Of a DNA stretch of 5,984 nucleotides, positions 1 through 5,984 are shown one piece after another. Numbering within the stretch: the stretch's first letter is position 1; the number at the start of each line of letters is the position of its first letter. The position numbers were made by a program, and so were the translations under genes. Location of the stretch: the NCBI GenBank assembly GCA_937873345.1, contig CALMRL010000287.1, forward strand, positions 1 to 5,984, read 5' to 3'. Under the pieces are notes generated by a model, which ran no database searches, was not told the DNA's origin, and was given only the letters and a program-made list of their open reading frames with translations. This DNA is from an uncultured Beijerinckiaceae bacterium. Lineage in GTDB: Bacteria; Pseudomonadota; Alphaproteobacteria; Rhizobiales; Beijerinckiaceae.

Positions 1-68
1 TCCATCTCGCCTTCACCGTGCTCGGCTGCGCCGTCATCTGCCTCAACCAGATCAAGCGGTTTTGTTAG
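1..68 (+). CDS. C-terminal tail of an upstream gene, possibly an IS transposase (partial)
   Basis: The frame starting at position 3 is open from the window edge to a TAG at 66-68 and encodes 21 residues beginning HLAFTVLGCAVICLNQIKRF. A short hydrophobic helix ending in a basic tail right before the stop resembles the C-termini of IS5/IS4-type DDE transposases, which often end in an 'hhhAhIhLN' helix. The bases just after the stop (gacgctcttag) could be the start of an insertion-sequence terminal repeat, but the other end lies outside the window. Only 21 residues are visible, with no catalytic motif, so the transposase call is an inference. Some other membrane or small protein tail is possible. 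Confidence 0.35.
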   Translation, partial: HLAFTVLGCAVICLNQIKRFC

Positions 69-468
69 ACGCTCTTAGGAGCAGGACAATGGCAGTCGCG
101 TAGAGGAACGCGACGCCGTTCAGCAATATCGCATCCTCTGACCTTCCTTCCGCCCTTGTCCGTACGCTTGCTTACGAAGCTCCGCGCGGCATGGAGCAAG
201 ATAAAAGCCGCCATTCAGAAGAGAATGGCAGCGAATAGGATACTCCTGACTTTTCATCAATCATTTGTATGCTGAATGACGACGCATTGTTTGCTGTCAG
301 ACCAAGGGAAGTCGACTTTGAAAAAGATGAATTATTGAGATATGGAAATTTCCTGCCCAACATCTATCGTTAGCATCGAGGCTATATCGCGCCGGATCCC
401 CTAACGCCGATAGCCTCCCGTTCTGTAAATCATGTGAGGTCCCTCTTGCGAATGCGACCCCGTTCGCG
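69..468. other. Gene-poor, AT-richer leader region upstream of shc
   Basis: These 400 bases hold no gene I can recognise. The part from about 190 to 375 is clearly poorer in GC than everything to its right. In one plus-strand frame (191-373) a 15-codon reading starting ATG at 191 ends at an amber codon (236-238). The frame then continues open to a second TAG at 371-373, including a 34-codon stretch from ATG 269 (MLNDDALFAVRPREVDFEKD and on). No ribosome binding site precedes either ATG. It may be the debris of a decayed gene. An inverted repeat at 364-413 and the upstream part of the shc leader also lie here. I see no convincing sigma-70 promoter. Confidence 0.4.
364..413 (+). repeat. Inverted repeat with bulge upstream of shc
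   Basis: CTATCGTTAG at 364-373 is complementary to CTAAC at 401-405 plus GATAG at 409-413. This gives a 10-bp stem with a 3-base bulge (gcc, 406-408) and a 27-base loop. It ends 55 bases before the shc ATG. There is no T-run after it, so it is a poor intrinsic terminator. It could be an operator, a leader structure or chance. Confidence 0.3.
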
Positions 469-2381
469 ATGACGCAGTCGTCGTTCGTCGTCGACGATGA
501 TTCCTGGGCGATCCCACGCGCTGTGTCGAACCTCCGCGCGCATCGGCAATGCGACAGCTTCTGGCTGTTCGAGCTCGAAGCCGACGTCACGATCACCGCC
601 GAATACGTCCTGCTTGAGCACCACATGGGACGCGTTTCGCCCGACCTGCAGCGGCAGCTCGCCGTCCACATCCGGCGCAAACGCTCGGCAGGTGGCGGCT
701 GGCCGATCATAGCTGGCGGCGCCTTCGACCTGTCGGCGAGCGTCAAGGCCTATTACGCGCTGAAGCTCGTCGGCGATGACACCGACGAGCCACACATGCG
801 GGAGGCGCGCGCCGCCATCCTGGCCGGCGGCGGCGCCGAGCGCGGCAACGTCTTCACGCGCATCCAGCTCGCCCTGTTCGGCGCGGTGCCGTGGCGGGCC
901 GTGCCGATGATGCCAGTCGAGATCGTCGTCTTGCCGGCGCGCTTCACCTTCTCGATCTGGGCCGTCTCCTACTGGTCGCGCACCTGCATCGTGCCGCTGA
1001 TGGTGATCCAGGCTTTAAGGCCGCGAGCCCGCAACCCGCTCGGCCTAGGCGTCGACGAGTTGTTCGCCACCCCGCCTGAGGCGGTCCGCGATTGGCTTGG
1101 GGCGGCCGATCGCACGCGCTGGGCGGCGCTGTTCCGCGTGCTGGACGGCTCGCTGCGCCGGCTCGAGCCACTCCATTTCGCCCGCTCGCATCCCCGCTGG
1201 CTGCGCGCGGCAAGCCTGCATCGAGCCGTGCGCTTCGTCGACGAACGCCTCAACGGCAGCGACGGTCTCGGTGCGATCTACCCCGCCATGGCCTATGCGG
1301 CGATGATGTACGATGCCCTTGGCGATGAGGCCAAGGTCGCGACGGCGTGGAGCGCCATCGATGGGTTGATCCGCCGCGAGGCGAGGGAAGCCTTCTGCCA
1401 ACCTTGCCTATCGCCCGTGTGGGATACGGCGCTCGCCGCCCACGCCCTTGCCGGGAGCGGCGAGGATGTCTCGGCCGAAGTCGCCGCGGCCTGCGCCTGG
1501 CTCGCTGCCCGCCAGGTCAATGCCGTACGCGGCGACTGGTCGAGGAAGCGACCCAGGCTCGAACCGGGCGGATGGGCTTTCCAGTTCCGCAACGATCACT
1601 ACCCCGACGTCGACGACACCGCGGTCGTGGGCATGCTGCTGCAGCGGCACGGCGCCTCCGAGCACCGTGACGCCGTCGAACGGGCCAGGCGCTGGATCGT
1701 CGGCATGCAGGGCCGCAGCGGCGGTTGGGGCGCTTTCGAGGCCAACAGCGATCGGACCATTCTCAACCACATCCCCTTTGCCGACCACGGCGCCCTGCTT
1801 GATGAGCCGACCGCCGACGTGACCGCGCGCTGCGTCTCCTTCCTGGCATCGCTCAGCATTTGCGAGGACGAGCGCGTGATCGCGCGGGCTGTAGCCTTCC
1901 TTCTTCGCGAACAGCGCGCCGACGGCAGCTGGTTCGGCCGCTGGGGGTGCAATCACATCTACGGTACCTGGTCGGTGCTCTCGGCGCTGTCGGCCACCGA
2001 CGGCCACGACGAGGCGATCGATCGCGGCGCGCAATGGCTGCTCTCGGTGCAGCACGCCGATGGGGGCTGGGGCGAGGACGAGAGCAGCTACGACTCCGAC
2101 CGCTACGTCGCGGCCTCCGCCGCGCAACCCTCGCAGACCGCCTGGGCGATGCTCGGGCTGATGGCGGCCTTGCGGCCCATCCCGCCGTGGAGGCGGGAGC
2201 GGCCTTCCTGCGCCGAACGCAGTCCGCTGACGGCGGCTGGATCGACGAGCGCAACGCCGTCGGCTTTCCCCGCGTTTTCTACCTCCTCTATCGCGGCTAC
2301 GGCGCGTACTTCCCGCTTTTCGCGCTGGGTCGCCTGGGGGCCGCCAGAGCAGGACGCGCGCCGTTCCGCCCGGGGCTTTGA
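469..2381 (+). pseudogene. shc: Squalene-hopene cyclase, disrupted by a frameshift
   Basis: Squalene-hopene cyclase folds squalene into the pentacyclic hopene backbone of hopanoid membrane lipids; the family is monotopic on the membrane. Residues match the Alicyclobacillus enzyme: DVDDTA at 380-385 (the catalytic Asp motif), W169 in SYWSR, W318 in SPVWDT, F371 in GGWAFQF and W492 in GRWG. QW-type repeats include QRADGSW and QHADGGW. FELEAD (35-40), FDLSASVKAY and HIPFADHGALL are family signatures. After codon 568 (near 2172) homology jumps to the next frame, where QSADGGW and GFPRVFYLLYRGY supply the equivalents of F601, Y609 and Y612, ending TGA 2379-2381. The joined length of about 637 residues is normal for the family. 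Uncorrected, the frame makes an 806-residue protein ending at 2889 with a nonsense tail. ATG 469 is the first start after an in-frame TGA at 328-330; no ribosome binding site is obvious. A sequencing error cannot be excluded. Confidence 0.9.
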
Positions 2382-2384
2382 CGT

Positions 2385-2405
2385 CGGCCGAACCTCTTTC
2401 GGCCG
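2385..2405 (+). terminator. Hairpin directly after the shc stop codon
   Basis: CGGCCGAA at 2385-2392 pairs perfectly with TTCGGCCG at 2398-2405 around a 5-base loop, three bases after the TGA at 2379-2381. There is no T-run behind it, so it may act as an mRNA 3'-end stabiliser or a weak terminator. Its position supports 2381 as the original end of the cyclase gene. Confidence 0.45.
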
Positions 2406-2456
2406 GGGGCGCCGGTCCCGGCCGAGGGTCGCCTGCGATCTGGCCGAGCTACCGCC

Positions 2457-3005
2457 GCTTTCCCGCGAGACCAGCGCGTCCGGATCGCCGATGCTGCGGC
2501 GGCCGTGGCCGCCAGCATGCGCTGCTGGCTGCTCGGCCAGTTCATCAGCATGGCGTACATCGGCCTTGCGGCCGGATTCGCGACTTGGCTCGTCGGCCTG
2601 CGGACCCCGGTTGCGCTCGGCCTCATCGCCGCTCTGGCCGAATTCGTGCCCTACATCGGAGCCGTCCTCGGCTTCCTGCCCGCGCTTCTCGTCGCGCTCT
2701 CGATGGGCTCCCATGCGGCGCCTTGGACGATCGCCGCCTTTGCCGCGATCCACCTCATCGAGTCTAACCTGCTGGCGCCACTGGTGCAGCGCTGGGCAGT
2801 TTCGGTCCCACCCGCGATGCTGCTTGTGGGCATCGCGGCCGCCTCGACCTTGTTCGGCATCTTTAGCCTCGTCTTCGCAGCGCCGCTGACCGTGGTCACG
2901 ATCACCGCGGTAAAGACGCTTTACGTCCGCGATACCCTGGGCGAGTCCGTGACGCTGCCGTTGAGGCACGAGCGGCCGAACGAGGGACCTCCGAGCGTTC
3001 CGTGA
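2457..3005 (+). pseudogene. AI-2E (UPF0118) family transporter, C-terminal half only
   Basis: This family consists of inner-membrane exporters or antiporters, including the E. coli TqsA and PerM types, usually about 350 residues. Homology begins near FPRDQRVRIADA (about 2457) and continues with WLLGQFISM, EFVPYIGAVLGFLPALLVAL, ESNLLAPLVQRWAV and VPPAMLLVGI to the family's typical tail KTLYVRDTLGE, ending TGA 3003-3005. Several hydrophobic membrane segments are present. The N-terminal transmembrane half (roughly 170 residues) is absent, because the cyclase occupies the DNA where it should be. The first usable start is GTG at 2505, giving 166 residues, with no Shine-Dalgarno sequence. It shares a frame with the cyclase tail but is separated from it by the TGA at 2379-2381. 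Probably a nonfunctional remnant of a deletion or rearrangement; expression as a short membrane protein is less likely. Confidence 0.8.
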
Positions 3006-3087
3006 CTGCCCCGGCCCCGCGTCGGCCGCGGTCGGCGCGATGGTCCGGCGCCCGCATGGTCGCAAGTGCGTCGACAGAAGCGTCGCT

Positions 3088-3112
3088 CCGCAGGCTGCGG
3101 CGGCAATTTTTT
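3088..3112 (+). terminator. Possible rho-independent terminator
   Basis: CCGCAG (3088-3093) and CTGCGG (3095-3100) form a GC-rich inverted repeat that can fold as a 4-bp stem with a 5-base loop. Six T residues follow at 3107-3112. The short stem and the 6-base gap before the T-run make it a weak candidate. It would end transcripts from the shc/transporter-remnant side before the DUF2231 genes. Confidence 0.3.
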
Positions 3113-3315
3113 CGAAGCCCTCCGAGTTCGCACGCGAAATAAGGGCATCAAACCGGGGCTTGATCACGCCGCGATGGAGCGAGCTGGTGACGAGCATGGT
3201 CATCTTCCAGACCGTCGGCGGACGTCGCGCCCCAGATTATTTTTCGATGCTGTCGCCACTGTCCAACTGGCGCAAGGCTCGCGGGCGCGGCGGTCCGGTC
3301 GTATCGGCGCCTGAC

Positions 3316-3320
3316 GGAGG
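3316..3320 (+). promoter_or_regulatory. Strong Shine-Dalgarno for the first DUF2231 gene
   Basis: GGAGG lies 5 bases before the ATG at 3326. It fixes the start, which also gives an N-terminus aligning residue for residue with the downstream paralog. Confidence 0.75.
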
Positions 3321-3325
3321 CAGCG

Positions 3326-3856
3326 ATGGGCATCGCGCACGGCCAAGGCATCGAAAGCACGGCGGCCGTGCTGCACCATCCCCTGCACCCGGTGGCGGTC
3401 GCCCTGCCGATCGGCAGCCTCATCTTCGCGCTCGCCGCCGACGTCGCCTTCCTGTGCACGGGTCGCGCCTTCTGGACCGGGGCCGCCTTCTGGCTCCTCT
3501 GGGCCGGCATCCTGACCGGGCTGGCGGCGGCCGCGCTGGGGATGATCGACTGTCTCGCGATCGGCGAGGTGCGCAAGCTGAAGACCGCCAAGCTGCACGC
3601 CGCAGGCAATGCCGCCGCGATCCTCGTCGCCACCGCCAACATGGTCGTGCATTGGGTCGTGCCCGACCCGCCGCTGGGCTGGCTCGCCGTCATCCTATCC
3701 GCCGCCACGATCGGCATGCTCGGCGTCACCGGCTTTCTCGGCGGTGAGCTGTCCTACAGGTATCGCATCGGGCAGATCGCGTCACAGCACGGCGGCGGTG
3801 CCCCGGACCCGATCGCGACCGAGCTGCTGCTGACGCGCCGCCGGAAGAGGGCCTGA
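3326..3856 (+). CDS. DUF2231 domain membrane protein (first of tandem pair)
   Basis: A 176-residue predicted inner-membrane protein of the DUF2231 family, whose biochemical role is not known to me. Four hydrophobic segments are visible, at about residues 22-44, 50-74, 93-113 and 119-140. The family hallmark HPLHP is at 18-22, just before the first segment. Other positions shared with the neighbour include D75, H91 and N95 (the HAxGN motif), GFLGGELSYR around 136-145 and RIGQIA at 147-152. The histidines at the membrane boundary could bind a metal or haem, but this is speculation. The C-terminus is extended and basic (TRRRKRA). The start is set by the GGAGG at 3316-3320. The next gene begins four bases after this stop, so the two are probably co-transcribed and translationally coupled. 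Confidence 0.85.
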   Translation: MGIAHGQGIESTAAVLHHPLHPVAVALPIGSLIFALAADVAFLCTGRAFWTGAAFWLLWAGILTGLAAAALGMIDCLAIGEVRKLKTAKLHAAGNAAAILVATANMVVHWVVPDPPLGWLAVILSAATIGMLGVTGFLGGELSYRYRIGQIASQHGGGAPDPIATELLLTRRRKRA

Positions 3857-3860
3857 GATC

Positions 3861-4358
3861 ATGGGGATGCGTCATGAGGACGGCATCGAGAGCACGGCGA
3901 GCGTCCTTCGTCATCCCGTCCACCCGTTGCTGGTGCCGCTGCCGATCACGGCGTTCCTCGGCGTCTTCGTCGCAGATTTTGTCGACCTGTTCGCCCACAG
4001 CGCCTTCCTCGCCGAGCTTTCCTTCTGGCTTCTGGTCGCCGGCATCGCCACGGGCATCCTGGCCGGTATCGCCGGCGCCATCGACTTCATGACGTTGCCG
4101 GGCGTGCGTTCGCTGGATGCCGCGCAGGTCCATGCCATAGGCAACTGTGCGGTGCTCGTCGTTGCGCTGTGCAACCTCGGTGTGCGCTGGTACCAGCCCG
4201 CGCATTTCGCCGGCTGGCCGATCCTGCTCTCGGCCGGCACGGCCGGGCTGCTGGCGATCACCGGCTGGCTCGGCGGAAGCCTCGCCTACAAACACCGCAT
4301 CGGGCAGATCGCACCGGAGCACGGCGGCATGAATCTCGCCCGGCCCGGCGGCGAGTGA
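3861..4358 (+). CDS. DUF2231 domain membrane protein (second of tandem pair)
   Basis: A 165-residue paralog of the preceding gene, with no known reaction. It aligns almost without gaps to the first copy: both begin MG, share GIESTA at 8-13, HPxHP at 18-22, SFWLL/AFWLL near 54-58, D75, HAIGN at 91-95, GWLGG at 135-139 and HRIGQIA at 145-151. Four membrane segments are predicted at similar positions. A GAAGAGGG-like ribosome binding site lies at the very end of the upstream gene (3844-3850), consistent with one operon. The two have diverged at many positions, so the duplication is not recent; the pair may form a heteromeric membrane complex (inference). The C-terminus lacks the basic extension of the first copy. 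Confidence 0.85.
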   Translation: MGMRHEDGIESTASVLRHPVHPLLVPLPITAFLGVFVADFVDLFAHSAFLAELSFWLLVAGIATGILAGIAGAIDFMTLPGVRSLDAAQVHAIGNCAVLVVALCNLGVRWYQPAHFAGWPILLSAGTAGLLAITGWLGGSLAYKHRIGQIAPEHGGMNLARPGGE

Positions 4359-4649
4359 GGCAACGGCGGAGATAGACCGGCATGATCGCGCGAAGCGGCG
4401 GCAGCTGTCACGAGATGGACGCTCGAACGTTCGACGCGCAGGTCGCTCCGCCCGCCTCGTCCGCGACACCCGTTCCGTGGCATTCGCCTGGCCCCGACAA
4501 AGCGCCGGGGTTCCGCCGTCGGTGGCAGGCGCCGCCTGCGCCGCCGGCGCGAGGGGGCGCGGCAGGAAACACTTCAGGCATGCTTGGATGCCCCCCGCGA
4601 CAAGGCCAGCCGCGGGGACCGGGCATCGCGCATCGTCGCGTGAGGGTCG
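4359..4649. other. Convergent intergenic region
   Basis: This region lies between the end of the DUF2231 operon (plus strand) and the end of the lactonase gene (minus strand). Open frames crossing it on both strands encode Arg/Pro/Ala-rich sequence without family resemblance and are treated as GC-driven artefacts. The notable element is the hairpin at 4587-4627. No T-rich terminator for the DUF2231 pair was found. Confidence 0.5.
4587..4627 (-). terminator. Large stem-loop downstream of the lactonase gene
   Basis: GATGCCC at 4587-4593 pairs with GGGCATC at 4621-4627. Directly inside, CCCGCG at 4594-4599 pairs with CGCGGG at 4611-4616, leaving a 4-base bulge (4617-4620) and an 11-base loop. 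The structure is 13 bp long and lies 22 bases beyond the lactonase stop, so it is a likely 3'-end element for that gene. Because it is symmetric it could also serve the convergent DUF2231 transcript. No U-tract follows on either strand. Confidence 0.5.
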
Positions 4650-5639
4650 TCAGTCCGCGAGCCGTAGAGCGAAGAGATAGGTCTTCGCCGCGACGAAGAG
4701 CGTGCGCCCTTCCTCGCCGCCGAAGCAGCAGTTCGAGGGCGTCGTCGCCGTCGAGAAGAAGCCGAGCTTGCTGCCGTCCGGCGCGTAAACGTGGATGCCG
4801 TCGCCCGCCGTCGTCCACAGCCAGCCCCGCCCGTCGGTGGCGAAACCGTCGGGGTAGCCGTGGTCGGTCCGGCAGAACAGCCGCCGGTTGCTCAGCGACT
4901 GGTCGTCCGCGACGTCGAAGGCAAGCACCTCGTGTGTGTCCTGAGCATGGCCGCCGATGATCTCGCCGAGCGAGCGGGCCGTGTCGGAAACGTTGAGGGT
5001 GCGTTCGTCGGGCGAGAAGAAGACGCCGTTCGGCTGCTCGAAATCCGCCATGCGCCGCAACTCGCCCGTCGCGGGGTCGAAACGGTAGACAGAGCGGTGA
5101 TCGAGCTCCGGCTCGACGACCGAGCCCTGGTTCGGCATCAGTATGCCGAAGGTTGGATCGGTGAACCAGATCGCTCCGTCGCGCGCCACCGTGACGTCGT
5201 TGGGCGAGTTCAGCCTGCGGCCCTCGTAGTGCGTGATGATCGGCTCTGCGCCGCCGTCTCCGGCACTGCCGTCGCCCGTGGAGCGGCTGATGCAGCGGCG
5301 ACCGTGCTCGCAATGCACCGGTACGCCGTCGGCACCGATGGCGTTGCCGTTCATGAAGAAAGTCGCATCAATCGTCGTCTCGACGCGCCCGTCCTCGTAC
5401 CAGGCGAGCAGACGACGATTGGGCACATCCGACCATAGCAGGCGGTCGTGAGTCAGATCCCAGATCGTGCCCTCGCCGTGCAGGGTGAACTGGTAGAGCA
5501 CGTCGAGCCGCGGCTTAGCCGGCAGCACCTCGGCGAGGCGGTCGTCGCGAACATCGACGCCGGGCCAACCTTCCACCGGTTTTGCCGGCGAGGGCTGGCG
5601 CAGCAGTCGTCCCGGCAACAGCGTAGCATCGACACCCAT
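4650..5639 (-). CDS. SMP-30/gluconolactonase family sugar-lactone hydrolase
   Basis: A 329-residue six-bladed beta-propeller protein of the SMP-30/gluconolactonase/LRE family (regucalcin fold), which hydrolyses sugar lactones such as glucono-1,5-lactone using one divalent metal. Expected metal ligands are present: E56 in HGEGTIWD, N147 in NSPNDVTV and D264 in GYPDGFATD, matching E18, N154 and D204 of regucalcin. Other family signatures are FMNGNAI (95-101), HCEHGRRCISR (109-119), IWFTDPTFGI and QPNGVFFSPDERTL (202-215), plus the closing SNCCFGGEEGRTLFVAA. No signal peptide is seen, so it is probably cytoplasmic. I chose ATG 5639 because AAGGGA lies just upstream on the minus strand and homology starts soon after. 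An ATG at 5948 would add 103 Arg-rich residues unlike the family. The exact lactone substrate cannot be told. The gene is convergent with the DUF2231 pair and appears monocistronic. Confidence 0.9.
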   Translation of the reverse strand: MGVDATLLPGRLLRQPSPAKPVEGWPGVDVRDDRLAEVLPAKPRLDVLYQFTLHGEGTIWDLTHDRLLWSDVPNRRLLAWYEDGRVETTIDATFFMNGNAIGADGVPVHCEHGRRCISRSTGDGSAGDGGAEPIITHYEGRRLNSPNDVTVARDGAIWFTDPTFGILMPNQGSVVEPELDHRSVYRFDPATGELRRMADFEQPNGVFFSPDERTLNVSDTARSLGEIIGGHAQDTHEVLAFDVADDQSLSNRRLFCRTDHGYPDGFATDGRGWLWTTAGDGIHVYAPDGSKLGFFSTATTPSNCCFGGEEGRTLFVAAKTYLFALRLAD

Positions 5640-5984
5640 CCGCCGTCCCTTTCGCGAAAAGCCGCGCGGAGGTATCGGCCTCTTGGGCAGGGCCGCCGTC
5701 GCGCCCGAGAAGCAGCAGCGACCGCAGCGGCTGGCAGGGTCAGACGCCGCACGCTGCTCCATTTGCGTTGCTTCAAGCCCGGCGGAGCAACAATGGTTTC
5801 GTCGGATCACGATCTTCTTGCCACGAGTAATATCGGCCGGATTCCTGCAGCCGTCGGACCGCTGACATGGGCGATACTCACGCAGACGTCGATCACGGTA
5901 ACGGCGTAGGTTGGTGTGGGCGGCGTCATCGCCGTAGCGTTGTGCCATGGTTCGATCGCGCCGACCATTGCAGCTGCCATGTGC
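5640..5984. other. Upstream region of the lactonase, no recognised gene
   Basis: These 345 bases include the lactonase leader. A plus-strand 38-codon frame at 5793-5909 starts at an ATG with GGAG five bases upstream (5784-5787). A minus-strand 40-codon frame at 5929-5807 also exists. Neither product resembles a known family and they overlap on opposite strands, so at most one is real. The lactonase promoter should be here, but no clear promoter hexamers were identified. Confidence 0.4.

Larger units (their letters stand above)
3006..3325. other. Intergenic region between the transporter remnant and the DUF2231 pair
   Basis: No recognisable gene lies in these 320 bases. Frames are open on both strands, as expected at this GC content, but their translations are low-complexity or resemble no family I know. 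The stretch contains a possible terminator (3088-3112), a short ATCAA/TTGAT inverted repeat at 3147-3164, and the ribosome binding site of the downstream gene. The DUF2231 promoter should lie here, but no clear -35/-10 pair was found. Confidence 0.5.

Noticed and set aside
1408..2127. 239-codon minus-strand frame inside the cyclase
   Set aside because: Antisense shadow of the conserved cyclase core; no independent signal.
2173..2889. C-terminal 238 residues of the 806-residue frame that begins at 469, as a cyclase fusion domain
   Set aside because: The sequence is Ser/Arg/Pro-rich and resembles no domain, while the neighbouring frame carries clear cyclase and then AI-2E transporter homology over the same bases.
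3147..3164. ATCAA/TTGAT inverted repeat as an operator
   Set aside because: Only 5 bp per arm with an 8-base spacer and no adjacent promoter; expected by chance.
2103..3203. 366-codon minus-strand frame opposite the cyclase tail and the transporter remnant
   Set aside because: Its Arg/Asp/Gly-rich translation is the typical antisense shadow of high-GC coding DNA, and plus-strand homology covers most of the span.
3726..4469. 247-codon minus-strand frame opposite the second DUF2231 gene
   Set aside because: Low-complexity Arg/Ala/Asp-rich product with no family features; the plus strand is clearly coding.
4493..4511. CCCCG/CGGGG pair as a terminator for the DUF2231 operon
   Set aside because: Five-base stem, about 135 bases past the stop, no T-run.
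4408..5313. 301-codon minus-strand frame overlapping the lactonase in another frame
   Set aside because: The lactonase frame shows metal ligands and family signatures; this frame is Arg/His-rich shadow.
5807..5929. 40-codon minus-strand frame upstream of the lactonase
   Set aside because: No ribosome binding site and no resemblance to any family; overlaps an equally weak plus-strand frame.
5640..5948. N-terminal extension of the lactonase from an ATG at 5948
   Set aside because: The 103 added residues are Arg/Cys-rich and unlike the family, and a purine-rich ribosome binding site precedes the ATG at 5639.

Overview
The window is high-GC DNA whose proteins look alphaproteobacterial, most like Rhizobiales. 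This rests on the flavour of the squalene-hopene cyclase, the paired DUF2231 membrane proteins and the strong GC bias at third codon positions. The genus cannot be named from the sequence alone.

Layout, left to right. Positions 1-68 carry the last 21 codons of an upstream gene, possibly a transposase. Positions 69-468 are a visibly more AT-rich stretch without a convincing gene. Positions 469-2381 encode a nearly full-length squalene-hopene cyclase (shc) that has lost one base near 2172. Its first 568 codons are in one frame and its last ~68 codons in another, and the uncorrected frame runs on to a stop at 2887-2889. A perfect 8-bp hairpin follows the cyclase's proper stop. Positions 2457-3005 hold only the C-terminal half of an AI-2E (UPF0118) family transporter, in the same frame as the cyclase tail. 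Positions 3006-3325 have no gene but contain a possible terminator. Positions 3326-4358 are two tandem, clearly related DUF2231 membrane proteins, four bases apart and preceded by a good ribosome binding site. On the minus strand, 5639-4650 encodes an SMP-30/gluconolactonase-type beta-propeller lactonase converging on the DUF2231 pair. A large hairpin lies between the two transcription units. Positions 5640-5984 hold no recognised gene.

Functionally this is a patchwork rather than a pathway. The cyclase would convert squalene to hopene for hopanoid membrane lipids, but it stands alone with no other hopanoid genes visible. It sits between a possible insertion-sequence end and a half-deleted transporter, so 1-3005 looks like a decaying or rearranged segment. 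The part from 3326 onward looks intact: a probable two-gene membrane-protein operon and a separate sugar-lactone hydrolase gene. I found no CRISPR array, tRNA, rRNA or clear novel system. The most informative signals are the cyclase frameshift, the truncated transporter behind it and the DUF2231 duplication.
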